Shown piece by piece: positions 34,546 through 43,185 of a DNA stretch of 64,000 bases. Each line of letters begins with the position of its first letter. The first letter of the stretch is position 1. The DNA is from Polaribacter septentrionalilitoris. Lineage in GTDB: Bacteria > Bacteroidota > Bacteroidia > Flavobacteriales > Flavobacteriaceae. The position numbers were made by a program, and so were the translations under genes. The notes under the pieces were generated by a model. The model was not told the DNA's origin and did no database searches. It worked only from the letters and a program-made list of their open reading frames with translations. The stretch spans positions 124,001 through 188,000 of the forward strand of contig NZ_VRMJ01000042.1 of NCBI RefSeq assembly GCF_009832745.1, written 5' to 3'.

Positions 34546-34744
34546 CAGAAACTACAGCTTGACTTACAGCTGTTGCCACTGTTCCTGCAACTGTCATGTA
34601 AGTCGCAATAGTTACTATTGAAGCAGGGATACTTACAGGTGCTGCAATAATTGCTCCTCCAGCTGTAGCCAATGCAATACCAATATTTCTTAAGAGTCTA
34701 AAAAACTTTGGTGTTGGTTTTTGATAACGTTCTATAATTTTCAT
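34529..34744 (-). CDS. Small membrane protein of the DUF5675 cassette
   Basis: A 71-residue protein with a hydrophobic, Ala/Gly-rich central region (about 22-62: IGIALATAGGAIIAAPVSIP, then IVTIATYMTVAGTVATAVS), predicted as one or two membrane segments, and a charged end. It overlaps the DUF5675 gene by 47 bp and the next gene by 17 bp. Together with the neighbour at 34333 it could form a small membrane pore; this is speculation from size and hydrophobicity. Confidence 0.6.
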   Translation of the reverse strand: MKIIERYQKPTPKFFRLLRNIGIALATAGGAIIAAPVSIPASIVTIATYMTVAGTVATAVSQAVVSDEKKD

Positions 34745-35144
34745 AATTCTGTGATTTAATGGTTAATATTATTTTTTCTTTTCTATCTTTTGCTTGATGT
34801 ACCAAAGACAATAGTTTCTGCATTGCGTCCTTTGAATAAATGCCTTTACCAATGCCGCTCAAATAAGTTACAGGAGCAATACAGCCCTCTAAATCCCTTA
34901 GGGCATCATTAGCTGGATGAAATAAAATAAAGCTTCTACCTTTTACATTTTTCAATATCAAATGATGCTGAAAACGTTTTGAAAATCTTGGTATAATTTC
35001 ATAGACTCCTTCAGGAATACAAGAAATATTTCTTTTGTTATTGAACCAGGGCAACTCTATGGTGTGACAGATAAATGTATCAGCAGAAAAGAGAGCACCA
35101 TTAGTGCCCTCTTTAAAATAAGCTCTTTGAAGCACTAACTCCAT
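34698..35144 (-). CDS. DUF5675-family protein
   Basis: A 148-residue soluble protein: MELVLQRAYFKEGTNGALF, CHTIELPWFNNKRNISCIPEG-like middle (about 26-46), HHLILKNVKGRSFILFHPAND and GCIAPVTYLSGIG. This matches DUF5675, found in phages and mobile elements. The H-x-A-N-D and G-C-I-x-P elements look like active-site loops and recall peptidoglycan-modifying folds, but no activity is proven. It lies 2 bp after the 251-residue protein gene. Cassette role unknown; lysis and particle release are possible readings. Confidence 0.7.
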   Translation of the reverse strand: MELVLQRAYFKEGTNGALFSADTFICHTIELPWFNNKRNISCIPEGVYEIIPRFSKRFQHHLILKNVKGRSFILFHPANDALRDLEGCIAPVTYLSGIGKGIYSKDAMQKLLSLVHQAKDRKEKIILTIKSQNYENYRTLSKTNTKVF

Positions 35145-35146
35145 AA

Positions 35147-35902
35147 TTATGGAGTATCAATAGTAACTACTGATAAAGCATTGTAAGCACCGTTTTTAAG
35201 CGCATACATTTCGCCATTTACTTCTTGATAAAACTCAACGCCAATAACTTGCACCACTTGTAACGTTGAATTTGCAGTAATCGTTGCAGACAATGCAATT
35301 GCAGCAGTATCTGCAGCAGTATAAGGAAGAATAGCAGTTGCATCACTTTCAAAAGTTGAGGTCTCATTTTCAAAATCTAGTTCTGCAGCACCCATCACAA
35401 TTTTAAAATGTGTGGTTCCTGAAGGAGCTGCAATTCTCACCACTGGTGAAAAGGCAACCAAATCTAAAGTTGCTTCACCAGTAACTCTGTCAAAAGCTTT
35501 GGTAAACGGAGCGAATAAAGTTGCCCCAAGCTTTCCATTCAAATTGAATTCAAAACCTTCCAAAAGTCCTAAATTTCCATCCTGCAAGGTTCTTAAACCT
35601 CTCTCATTAACCACATCAGTTTTAGTAACTGCCACTAACGTTTTGGTTAATCGAGAAACGACTCTTTTATCCTTTGCGTTCTGTAAAAGCAAACGAATTG
35701 CATTTCGCAATACTTTCCCGCCTTTACCAGCACGACCAAATTCAGAGCCATTTTCACGCGTTCTCTGAAATGCAGGATCATTCTGAATTCTGTTTTTATC
35801 CACTCCACCTTTTTCACGAGCCAAATGTCCATCACTTGTTTTGTAAAAAGAAATACCTCCAATAGTTCCTTTTAATTTGATAATTCCTGTTTGTTTTGCC
35901 AT
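35147..35902 (-). CDS. Conserved 251-residue protein of unknown function (possible structural subunit)
   Basis: The first gene of the leftward cassette. It starts MAKQTGIIKLKGTIGGISFY and continues with KTSDGHLAREKGGVDKNRI, RTRENGSEFGRAGKGGK and a long beta-rich C-terminal part. It has no signal peptide or membrane segment. Similar proteins occur across Bacteroidota without known function. The Gly-rich opening and repeated strands would suit a self-assembling or phage-like subunit. Upstream 145 bp to the divergent HTH gene would hold the promoter. Confidence 0.6.
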   Translation of the reverse strand: MAKQTGIIKLKGTIGGISFYKTSDGHLAREKGGVDKNRIQNDPAFQRTRENGSEFGRAGKGGKVLRNAIRLLLQNAKDKRVVSRLTKTLVAVTKTDVVNERGLRTLQDGNLGLLEGFEFNLNGKLGATLFAPFTKAFDRVTGEATLDLVAFSPVVRIAAPSGTTHFKIVMGAAELDFENETSTFESDATAILPYTAADTAAIALSATITANSTLQVVQVIGVEFYQEVNGEMYALKNGAYNALSVVTIDTP

Positions 35903-36047
35903 AATTTTACTTTTTTTTGATTAATACATCAAATCACGTAACTTTATGACGCACTTAAAAAAAAGAGATTCCGCTTTAATCCATCCTTACCGATTAAACC
36001 TAAATAGGCACTAATAGCTCTAAGTATAGATAAAGCATAGATAATGT

Positions 36048-36248
36048 ATGATGATTACAAAAAGAGCTTGTATATACCCAAAAGACATTCAACGCATCAC
36101 AGGACGTAGTGAGCGTTATTGTCGTATGCTTATTAATAAGATTAAAGAATATTTAGACAAAGAACCTCATCAATTTATAACAGTACAAGATTTTGCTAAT
36201 TATAGTGGTATTGAGGAAGAAACTATTAATAAATATTTAATAGATTAA
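36048..36248 (+). CDS. Small helix-turn-helix protein near attR
   Basis: A 66-residue basic protein: RACIYPKDIQRITGRSERYC and then RMLINKIKEYL form a helix-turn-helix-like unit; FANYSGIEEETINKYLID ends it. Two ATGs open the frame (36048 and 36051). Its size and place next to attR, divergent from the DUF5675 cassette, fit a recombination directionality factor or cassette repressor. No family name can be given with certainty. Confidence 0.6.
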   Translation: MMITKRACIYPKDIQRITGRSERYCRMLINKIKEYLDKEPHQFITVQDFANYSGIEEETINKYLID

Positions 36249-36352
36249 TCATAATATTTGACGCTATTTATCTGGTTTTAATGAAGTTAAAATCGTAAAT
36301 TTGTTTTAGACGTTCAAACAAAACATACTATTTCAATTTAACTATTAGGTCT

Positions 36353-36367
36353 ACAATTCGGTTCACA
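36353..36367. repeat. Right-end copy of the 15-bp island-end motif
   Basis: ACAATTCGGTTCACA here is identical to 2820-2834 near attL. It lies 58 bp inside attR, whereas the left copy lies 103 bp inside attL. It is a candidate recombinase or excisionase site. Confidence 0.5.
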
Positions 36368-36425
36368 CTGTTTTAGCACTTTTCCTAAAGTATTGATTTT
36401 ACTGCATAGTGGCGGTTTAGTTATC

Positions 36426-36446
36426 ATCCTGCCACCCCGACTAAAA
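36426..36446 (+). repeat. Island attachment site, right copy (attR)
   Basis: Exact 21-bp copy of 2696-2716, the 3' end of tRNA-Pro plus CTAAAA. The rest of the tRNA is absent here. It marks the right boundary of the island; the sequence after it is the original flank, beginning with the presumed ancestral tRNA terminator. Confidence 0.9.
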
Positions 36447-36476
36447 AGCCTTAGCATTAAATGCTAAGGCTTTTTT
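36443..36476. terminator. Presumed ancestral tRNA-Pro terminator, now behind attR
   Basis: AAAAAGCCTTAGCAT (36443-36457) pairs with ATGCTAAGGCTTTTT (36461-36475), a perfect 15-bp stem with loop TAA and a T run. It overlaps the last bases of attR. It can also end the leftward gene at 36500. Confidence 0.85.
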
Positions 36477-36499
36477 ATTTTTATTAAAATTAAACAGTA

Positions 36500-37591
36500 C
36501 TACTGAGACAACATTTCTATAGTTGCCACTGTTCTAAACCCTATATGATCAGAACTAGAACTTGGCTCCATCCCCATTTTTGCAGAAATTCGAAAACTTG
36601 CACAATAGGATTCATGACATAAAAAAGAACCTCCTTTCATTACATATTCTGTTTGATATGGATTACTTGGAGTAAAAGATTTAGAAGCTCCTTTTGGGTT
36701 TTTGTGAACAATTGTTGGATCGATCTCTTTGTAATAATTTACATTAAAAAAATCTGAAGTCATTTCCCAGACATTACCTGCCATATCATATAAACCTATA
36801 CTATTTGCTGGATAGGATTTTACAGGAGAAATATACTCAAACCTATCTTCTGAAATATTTTCAATTGGGAAAGTTCCTTGCCAAGTATTTGCATTATCAT
36901 TCAAATCTTCATATTTATTTCCCCAAGCATAAATATTGTCCTCAAACTTACCTTGTGCTGCAGATTCCCATTCTGCCTCTGTTGGTAATCTTCTATTTGC
37001 CCATTTACAGTAGGCTAAAGCATCTTCTTGAGCAACATGTACTACCGGGTAATTCTCTTTGCCTTCAATAGAACTTCCTGGTCCTTCTGGTTGTTTCCAA
37101 TTAGCTCCAAGCTGCCATTTCCACCATTGACCATAATTAGCCATAGAAACCACACCCTTTGCTTTTTTATTGAAAATCAAACTTCCTGGTTGTAAAATTG
37201 AATCTGCTGGTTTGGGTGTTCCTGGAGGTAAATCTTTTTTTATGATTTCCCAATCTAAAGGCCTCTCTGCAACAGTAATATATTTAGTTTCTTCTACAAA
37301 CTTTTTAAATTGTTTATTGGTTACTTCTTGAACGTCTATAAAAAAGCCACCAACTTCTACTTTATGAGCTGGTTTTTCTCTTGGCATTGCAAACTTATCT
37401 TGAGTTTTTGCACCCATTAAAAAGGTTTTCTTTGGCACCCAAACCATTCCGTTTGGTGTTTTTACTTCTTTTGTTGATGTTATTTCTTTAACATTCTTTT
37501 GATTAGTTGTAGATTTCTTTTGATTACAACTCACCAACAATAATGAAAGAGTAAAAACTATTATTGAGACTATTTTAAACCTAAGGTTCAT
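36500..37591 (-). CDS. Formylglycine-generating-enzyme-like lipoprotein (SUMF1 family)
   Basis: A 363-residue lipoprotein (LLLVSCNQ lipobox near residue 22). The FGE/SUMF1 domain fills about 45-360: MVWVPKKTFLMGA, PAHKVEVGGFFID, RRLPTEAEWESAA, GLYDMAGNVWEMTSD. Near the end GGSFLCHESYCASFR places C325 and C330 five residues apart, as in the active-site Cys pair of sulfatase-activating FGE. That argues for catalysis rather than a GldK/GldJ-type structural role. FGE converts a sulfatase cysteine to formylglycine, so a periplasmic sulfatase would be the partner; none is in the window. First native gene right of the island. Confidence 0.85.
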   Translation of the reverse strand: MNLRFKIVSIIVFTLSLLLVSCNQKKSTTNQKNVKEITSTKEVKTPNGMVWVPKKTFLMGAKTQDKFAMPREKPAHKVEVGGFFIDVQEVTNKQFKKFVEETKYITVAERPLDWEIIKKDLPPGTPKPADSILQPGSLIFNKKAKGVVSMANYGQWWKWQLGANWKQPEGPGSSIEGKENYPVVHVAQEDALAYCKWANRRLPTEAEWESAAQGKFEDNIYAWGNKYEDLNDNANTWQGTFPIENISEDRFEYISPVKSYPANSIGLYDMAGNVWEMTSDFFNVNYYKEIDPTIVHKNPKGASKSFTPSNPYQTEYVMKGGSFLCHESYCASFRISAKMGMEPSSSSDHIGFRTVATIEMLSQ

Positions 37592-37686
37592 AATTAAAAT
37601 TTATTGTTTTGAGCAAATATAATATTCTAACAGCTTTTAAATTTAATTCAATTAAAAATCCTTTTGATTTTTAACAAAAGATTATT

Positions 37687-37727
37687 GTTTAACTAAATTC
37701 AAAATACTTTAAACATTCGTATATTTA
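37687..37727 (+). promoter_or_regulatory. Shared operator/promoter motif ahead of photoprotection operon 1
   Basis: GTTTAACTA (37687-37695), 14 bases, TAAACATT (37710-37717), 2 bases, TATATTT (37720-37726). The same blocks with the same spacing recur at 46192-46231. TATATTT fits the start of a -7 box; the GTTTAAC and GTTAAAC/TTTAAAC parts form an imperfect inverted repeat where the -33 element would be. The start codon of the TetR gene is 17 bp downstream. Confidence 0.65.
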
Positions 37728-37744
37728 CATAAAATTAAAATATT

Positions 37745-38401
37745 ATGGCTCGCAAGAAAAACATCACCAAAGACAACATTATTTCTTGGTATATGGAATT
37801 TGTTTTAGAGAACAATCATCAACCGAAATCAGTATTTAGTTTTGCTAAAGAAAATAATTTTGAAGAATCAGATTTTTATAAATATTATGGCTCTTTTGAA
37901 GCAGTTGAAGAATCAATTTTTTCAGAATTTTTTCATCATACTACTGTTGTTTTACAGAAAAGCGAAGATTATGAAACTTATGATGCTAGAAATAAATTAT
38001 TAAGTTTCTATTTTACTTTCTTCGAAATTTTAACGGCTAACAGAAGCTATGTAGTTTATGCTCTAGAAAATGCTAAAAGAGATCTAAAAAAATTAAAATC
38101 ATTGCAATCTTTACGCAATCACTACACTCAATTCGTTGAAGATTTAAATATTGAAAGAATCGAATTAAAGCAGGAAACTTTAGAGAAAATTCAAAACACT
38201 TCTATCAAAGAAACCTCTTGGATGCATCTATTAATCACGATGAAATTTTGGTTAGATGACGTTTCTCCATCTTTTGAAAAGACAGATATTTTTATTGAAA
38301 AATCTATCAATGCGCGTTTTGATGTTATGGATATCAAACCGTTAAAAAGCATTATAGATTTTGGTAAATTTATTCTAAAGGAAAAGGTAAACTTTAACTA
38401 A
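37745..38401 (+). CDS. TetR-family transcriptional regulator
   Basis: A 218-residue protein with an N-terminal DNA-binding region (about 5-55: ITKDNIISWYMEFVLE, SVFSFAKENNFEESDFYKYYGSFEAVEE) of TetR type and a helical C-terminal ligand domain. It is the first gene of an eight-gene rightward operon ending at 46150 (gaps of 1-7 bp or overlaps). The shared motif directly upstream and at 46192 is a candidate operator, so it may repress both operons until light or an oxidised/photosensitised signal appears. Ligand unknown. Confidence 0.78.
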   Translation: MARKKNITKDNIISWYMEFVLENNHQPKSVFSFAKENNFEESDFYKYYGSFEAVEESIFSEFFHHTTVVLQKSEDYETYDARNKLLSFYFTFFEILTANRSYVVYALENAKRDLKKLKSLQSLRNHYTQFVEDLNIERIELKQETLEKIQNTSIKETSWMHLLITMKFWLDDVSPSFEKTDIFIEKSINARFDVMDIKPLKSIIDFGKFILKEKVNFN

Positions 38402-38407
38402 AAAATT

Positions 38408-39712
38408 ATGAAAACAATCGATTCTATACCTACGTCGAAAATTCAACGTGCTTCAAAATTAGTATCTACTGGTGCTAAAATTGGCGTGAATTACATAAAA
38501 TACTATGGTGATAAAATTACCAAAACTGAAGAAGAAGCAAAAGCTCGTTTGAATGAAAACAATGCTGGCGATATTTATGACGGTTTAAAACAACTAAAAG
38601 GAAGTGCGCTAAAAGTTGCACAAATGTTGAGCATGGAAAAAAGTATCCTGCCTCAGGCGTATGTAGAGAAATTTTCATTATCACAATTTTCTGTTCCGCC
38701 TTTATCTCCTGCCCTAGTTACCAAAACTTTTAAAAAATATTTTGGCAAAAACCCAAATGAAATTTACGATAGTTTCGATTCTGTTTCTGTAAATGCTGCC
38801 AGTATTGGTCAAGTACATAAGGCCGAGAAAGATGGCAAAAAATTGGCGGTAAAAATTCAGTATCCTGGAGTTGCAGAAAGTATTGCATCAGATCTATCTC
38901 TAGTAAAACCAATAGCAATTAAAATGTTTAACATCAGAGGAAAAGATTCTGATAAATATTTTAAAGAAGTAGAAAATAAACTCGTAGAAGAAACGAATTA
39001 TATTTTAGAAGTAGAACAAAGTCGAACTATTGTTGAAGCTTGTAAACACATTCCAAATTTAAAGTTTCCAAATTACTATCCAGAATTATCTTCTGACAGG
39101 ATTATATCTATGGATTGGATGCAAGGTGTTCATCTCTCTGAATTTGTATACAAAGATGAAGAAGTTGCTAATAAATTAGGGCAAGCTTTATGGGATTTTT
39201 ACATGTTTCAAATTCATAAATTACAAAAAGTTCACGCAGATCCACACCCAGGAAACTTTTTAATTTCTCCAAAAAACGAACTAATTGTTATCGATTTTGG
39301 TTGTATGAAAACCATTCCTGATGATTTCTACATTCCTTATTTTGAATTAGCAAAAAAAGAAAATATCGCTAATCCTGAATATTTTGAGCAGAAATTGTTT
39401 GAGTTAGAAATTTTAAGAGAAGACGACTCTAAAGAAGAATTGATTTTTTTTAGAGCTATGTTTCATGAAATGTTAAGTTTATTTACACAACCTTTTAATC
39501 AAGAAACTTTTGATTTTTCTGATGAAGTATTTTTTGGAAAAATATCTGACCTTGGTGCAAAATATGCAAAGAGCACAGAACTTAAAAACATGAATGGAAA
39601 TAGGGGATCTAAACACTTTATTTACATTAACAGGACCTTTTTTGGATTGTATAATTTAATGCATGACTTAAAAGCAAAAAATATAAAAATTAATAATTTT
39701 AACACATATTAA
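38408..39712 (+). CDS. ABC1/UbiB (AarF)-family atypical kinase
   Basis: A 434-residue protein-kinase-like protein. It has LKGSALKVAQMLS (the KxGQ-type motif, about 60-72), VNAASIGQVHKAE (the Ala-rich nucleotide-loop motif), LAVKIQYPG (catalytic Lys), VHADPHPGNFL (catalytic loop) and VIDFGCM (metal-binding DFG). UbiB proteins support isoprenoid-quinone synthesis or lipid handling. Here it sits second in the light-stress operon, whose TAATG junction at 39712 overlaps the flavin-reductase-like gene. Its substrate in this operon is unknown. Confidence 0.88.
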   Translation: MKTIDSIPTSKIQRASKLVSTGAKIGVNYIKYYGDKITKTEEEAKARLNENNAGDIYDGLKQLKGSALKVAQMLSMEKSILPQAYVEKFSLSQFSVPPLSPALVTKTFKKYFGKNPNEIYDSFDSVSVNAASIGQVHKAEKDGKKLAVKIQYPGVAESIASDLSLVKPIAIKMFNIRGKDSDKYFKEVENKLVEETNYILEVEQSRTIVEACKHIPNLKFPNYYPELSSDRIISMDWMQGVHLSEFVYKDEEVANKLGQALWDFYMFQIHKLQKVHADPHPGNFLISPKNELIVIDFGCMKTIPDDFYIPYFELAKKENIANPEYFEQKLFELEILREDDSKEELIFFRAMFHEMLSLFTQPFNQETFDFSDEVFFGKISDLGAKYAKSTELKNMNGNRGSKHFIYINRTFFGLYNLMHDLKAKNIKINNFNTY

Positions 39713-40335
39713 TGGCATTTTTTGACGCAAAAGATATTTATGGTTTAGAAAAAATCTTTAGAATTAACTTGATTAATAGCTGCTCTGGATTTAAATCAGC
39801 AAATTTATTAGGTTCTATTTCTAAAGATGGAATACCTAATTTAGCAGTTTTTAGTTCAGTAACACATTTGGGCTCTAATCCACCAACGCTTGGTTTTATT
39901 TTAAGACCCACAACTGTTCCAAGAAATACACACAAAAACTTAAAAGAAACAGTTTTTTTTACAATCAATCATATTTATGAAGACATTATTGAAGATGCAC
40001 ATCATACTTCTGCAAAATATCCTGATGATATATCTGAGTTTGACATGACCAACTTAGAAGAAGAATATAAAGGCGAATTTAAAGCTCCTTTTGTAAAGGG
40101 TGCACCTGTACAAATGAGCATGAAATTTATAGAAGAAATTTATGTACCTTCTAATGATGTGTTGCTAATTGTTTCTCAAATTCAAGAATTATACATCAAG
40201 GATGAATTATTGCAAAAAGATGGACTTATAAATCTATCTAAAGGAAATATAGCTACTATCAATGGTCTAGACACCTATGCAATTCCGAAATTTAAAAAAC
40301 AACTGTCTTACCAAAGACCCAAAAACATTCAATAA
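39712..40335 (+). CDS. Flavin reductase-like domain protein
   Basis: A 207-residue protein with the flavin reductase-like split-barrel pattern: NSCSGFKSANLLGSISKDG, NLAVFSSVTHLGSNPPTLGF, VFFTINHI and the HTSAKYPDDISEFD region. These FMN/FAD-binding proteins supply reduced flavin or act as flavin sensors. In this operon it may feed or protect the FAD of the photolyase/cryptochromes. It overlaps the kinase gene by 1 bp and lies 5 bp before the SDR gene. Confidence 0.8.
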   Translation: MAFFDAKDIYGLEKIFRINLINSCSGFKSANLLGSISKDGIPNLAVFSSVTHLGSNPPTLGFILRPTTVPRNTHKNLKETVFFTINHIYEDIIEDAHHTSAKYPDDISEFDMTNLEEEYKGEFKAPFVKGAPVQMSMKFIEEIYVPSNDVLLIVSQIQELYIKDELLQKDGLINLSKGNIATINGLDTYAIPKFKKQLSYQRPKNIQ

Positions 40336-40340
40336 AGTGT

Positions 40341-41762
40341 ATGAAAATTCTCGTAACAGGAGCTACTGGTTATATAGGCAAACGTTTAATTCCGTTATTA
40401 CTAAACGACGGACATACCATTATTTGCCCTGTTAGAGACAAAAAAAGAGCTGAAAACTACTACAGAAATCAAAAGAGAATACACTTAATAGAAGCAGATT
40501 TTTTAAATTCCCAATCATTAAACGATATTCCCAAAGACATAGATGCAGCTTATTACTTAATTCATTCTATGTCAAATTCTGCAAAAGAATTTCATATTTT
40601 AGAAGAAAAATGTGCAAATAATTTTAAACGATTTGCAAAAACCACCTCATTAAAACAAGTCATTTATCTCAGTGGAATCACCAATGACACGAAACTTTCA
40701 AAACATTTACTATCAAGAAAAAACGTCGAAAACACCTTAAGCTCTGGAGATTATGCACTTACAACTTTTAAAGCAGGAATTATTGTAGGCTCAGGAAGTT
40801 CGTCTTTTGAAATTATTAGAGATTTAGTTGAAAAACTTCCTGCAATGATTGCCCCAAAATGGCTGAATACAAAAACACAACCTTTAGCTGTAAGAGATGT
40901 TTTGTCTTTTTTACATAGAGCTTTAAATAAAAAAGAATTATTCAATGCTTCATACGACATCTATGGGCCAGAAATTCTTACTTACAAGGAAATGCTTTTA
41001 CAGTTTGCTGACGTAAGAAAGCTAAAAAGATGGATTTTTACTGTGCCAGTGATGACTCCGAAACTTTCTTCTTATTGGTTATACTTTGTTACCTCTACTT
41101 CCTACAAACTAGCAGCTTCATTGGTAAATTCTATGGGAGTTGAAGTAATTGGAAAAAAGAGTAACATCAATCAAATTTTGGATGTAAATCCAATGACTTA
41201 CAAAGAAGCAGTGCAACTTGCTTTTAAAAAAATAGAGCAAAATAGTATTATATCTAGTTGGAAAGATTCTTATATAAGTAGCGGGAAATTAAAAAAATAT
41301 GTTCACGAATTCATCAATGTTCCTGAATACGGTTGTTTCAAAGATATTAAAAAACGTAAAATTAAAAACAAAGAACTAGCCTTAGATAGAATTTGGGCTA
41401 TTGGTGGAGAAACTGGTTGGTATTATGGTACTTTCTTATGGAAAATTAGAGGTTTTTTAGATCAATTTTTCGGTGGTGCTGGATTACGACGAGGAAGAAG
41501 ACACCCTACAGAATTAAACGCAGGAGATGCGCTCGATTTTTGGCGTGTTATTTATGCGGATAAAGAAAAAGGCAAGTTGCTATTATATGCAGAAATGATT
41601 TTACCAGGAGAGGCTTGGTTAGAGTTTAAAATCAAAGAAAATAAAATATATCAAACTGCCACTTTTAGACCTCATGGCCTTGGAGGTAGATTGTATTGGT
41701 ATGCAGTAATGCCATTTCATTGGTTTGTTTTTAATGGAATGATTAACAATATCAACAAATAA
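40341..41762 (+). CDS. SDR-type NAD(P)-binding protein with DUF2867 domain
   Basis: A 473-residue fused protein. The N-terminal Rossmann domain (about 1-300) opens with [18 protein letters not shown] and has AAYYLIHSM and [10 protein letters not shown]. The C-terminal part (about 310-470, with [19 protein letters not shown] and [19 protein letters not shown]) is the DUF2867 domain. Related proteins often occur beside photolyase or carotenoid genes. The reaction is unknown. The next small gene begins 2 bp later. Confidence 0.85.
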   Translation: MKILVTGATGYIGKRLIPLLLNDGHTIICPVRDKKRAENYYRNQKRIHLIEADFLNSQSLNDIPKDIDAAYYLIHSMSNSAKEFHILEEKCANNFKRFAKTTSLKQVIYLSGITNDTKLSKHLLSRKNVENTLSSGDYALTTFKAGIIVGSGSSSFEIIRDLVEKLPAMIAPKWLNTKTQPLAVRDVLSFLHRALNKKELFNASYDIYGPEILTYKEMLLQFADVRKLKRWIFTVPVMTPKLSSYWLYFVTSTSYKLAASLVNSMGVEVIGKKSNINQILDVNPMTYKEAVQLAFKKIEQNSIISSWKDSYISSGKLKKYVHEFINVPEYGCFKDIKKRKIKNKELALDRIWAIGGETGWYYGTFLWKIRGFLDQFFGGAGLRRGRRHPTELNAGDALDFWRVIYADKEKGKLLLYAEMILPGEAWLEFKIKENKIYQTATFRPHGLGGRLYWYAVMPFHWFVFNGMINNINK

Positions 41763-41764
41763 TT

Positions 41765-41905
41765 TTGAAAAAAGAACACCTCCCATCAAAGGTTTGTCCA
41801 GTTTGCAAAAGACCATTTAACTGGAGAAAAAAATGGGAAAAAAATTGGAAAAACGTAAAATATTGTAGTAAAAAATGCAGCAAAAACAAAAAGATACTGG
41901 GTTAG
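41765..41905 (+). CDS. DUF2256 zinc-finger-like small protein
   Basis: A 46-residue frame starting with TTG at 41765. It reads [17 protein letters not shown] then [20 protein letters not shown], with two CxxC-type pairs (C11/C14 and C34/C38) in the DUF2256 pattern. It overlaps the next gene (cryptochrome DASH) by 31 bp. DUF2256 genes often lie next to cryptochromes in bacteria. A Zn-ribbon with a nucleic-acid or partner-binding role is likely but unproven. No ATG start is available in this frame. Confidence 0.75.
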   Translation: MKKEHLPSKVCPVCKRPFNWRKKWEKNWKNVKYCSKKCSKNKKILG

Positions 41906-43185
41906 TTTGGTTTCGAAATAATTTGAGAGTAAATGATAATATTTCATTATCTAAGGCTACTCAAAACCACAATAAAGTAATTGCTGTTTTTTTCTTTGAT
42001 CCTAAACTTTTTGAAAAAGATAAATTTGGATTCCGAAAAACCGAAAAGTTTAGAGCAAAATTTTTAATTGAAACTGTAAAAGATTTAAAACAAAACTTAG
42101 CAGATTTAAATATCACTCTCCTGACCTATTTCGATAATCCAGAAAATAGAATTTATAAACTTTGCGAAGAGTTTTTTGTTGATACAATTTACACTCAGAA
42201 AGAATGGACTTTTGAAGAGGCAAATACAAACTATAGAATTAAGGAATCAATACCAAATTCATTACATATTATCGATGATTATGATCAATTTTTATATCAT
42301 CCAGAAAAAGTAACTAATGATTTTTCTAGAATTCCAGATGTTTTTAGCATTTTTAGAAAAAAAGCTGAAAAATATGTTGAAGTTTTACCTGAAGTTATTC
42401 CCAAAAAAATGCTTGATTATAATATCATTGAGCAAAAAACTTCTATTCCAACTTTAAAAGATTTAAGTTTTGCAAATATTAAAATCATTAAAAAAAGTGC
42501 TTTTCCGTTTTTAGGAGGAGAAAATGCTGCTTTAGAACGATTGGAATATTATTTTTTTGAATCTAAAAAAATCGCTTTTTATAAAAAAACAAGAAATGGG
42601 TTATTAGGTAAAGATTACTCAACTAAATTCTCTCCTTGGCTAGCAAACGGAAGCATTTCTGCAAAAAAAATTTATTGGAAAGTAAAAGAATTTGAACAAA
42701 AACACGGAGCTAATCAATCTACTTATTGGGTAATTTTCGAGTTGATTTGGAGAGATTATTTCAAATTTATATCCTTAAAATACAATTCTAACATCTTTAA
42801 AATTGGAGGAATTCTTGACAGAGATTATGAATGGAAAAACAATCAAAACATTATTCAAAATTGGATTAATGGTGAAACTAAAGACGATTTTGTAAATGCA
42901 AATATGGTTGAGCTCAAAGAAACTGGTTGGATGAGCAACAGAGGAAGACAAAATGTTGCTTCTTATTTCGCAAAAGAATTATTACAAGACTGGAGAATTG
43001 GTGCTGCTTATTTCGAATCGATGTTATTAGATTATGACGTGCATAGTAACTACGGAAACTGGATGTATGTAGCTGGTGTTGGTAACGACCCTAGAGATAG
43101 AAAATTCAATACAAGATTGCAAGCAGAGCGTTATGACAGCAATTACAAGTTTAGAGATCTATGGTTGCAAAAAACGTTATTCTAA
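41875..43185 (+). CDS. Cryptochrome DASH
   Basis: A 436-residue photolyase-family flavoprotein. The antenna domain starts [13 protein letters not shown]. The FAD domain has [16 protein letters not shown] and [20 protein letters not shown], typical of the DASH class, which binds FAD and methenyl-tetrahydrofolate and repairs cyclobutane dimers in single-stranded DNA or acts as a blue-light sensor. It overlaps the DUF2256 gene and is followed directly by the PhrB-like gene. FolE, needed for folate cofactor supply, is in operon 2. Confidence 0.93.
   Translation: MQQKQKDTGLVWFRNNLRVNDNISLSKATQNHNKVIAVFFFDPKLFEKDKFGFRKTEKFRAKFLIETVKDLKQNLADLNITLLTYFDNPENRIYKLCEEFFVDTIYTQKEWTFEEANTNYRIKESIPNSLHIIDDYDQFLYHPEKVTNDFSRIPDVFSIFRKKAEKYVEVLPEVIPKKMLDYNIIEQKTSIPTLKDLSFANIKIIKKSAFPFLGGENAALERLEYYFFESKKIAFYKKTRNGLLGKDYSTKFSPWLANGSISAKKIYWKVKEFEQKHGANQSTYWVIFELIWRDYFKFISLKYNSNIFKIGGILDRDYEWKNNQNIIQNWINGETKDDFVNANMVELKETGWMSNRGRQNVASYFAKELLQDWRIGAAYFESMLLDYDVHSNYGNWMYVAGVGNDPRDRKFNTRLQAERYDSNYKFRDLWLQKTLF

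Noticed and set aside
2696-36446. Complete prophage or self-transmissible conjugative element
   Set aside because: No capsid, tail, terminase, relaxase, coupling protein or Tra genes are visible. An integrated mobilizable or satellite-like island is the safer reading.
36500-37591. GldK/GldJ gliding lipoprotein
   Set aside because: Those proteins share the FGE fold, but here both active-site cysteines are present and no other gliding genes are nearby.
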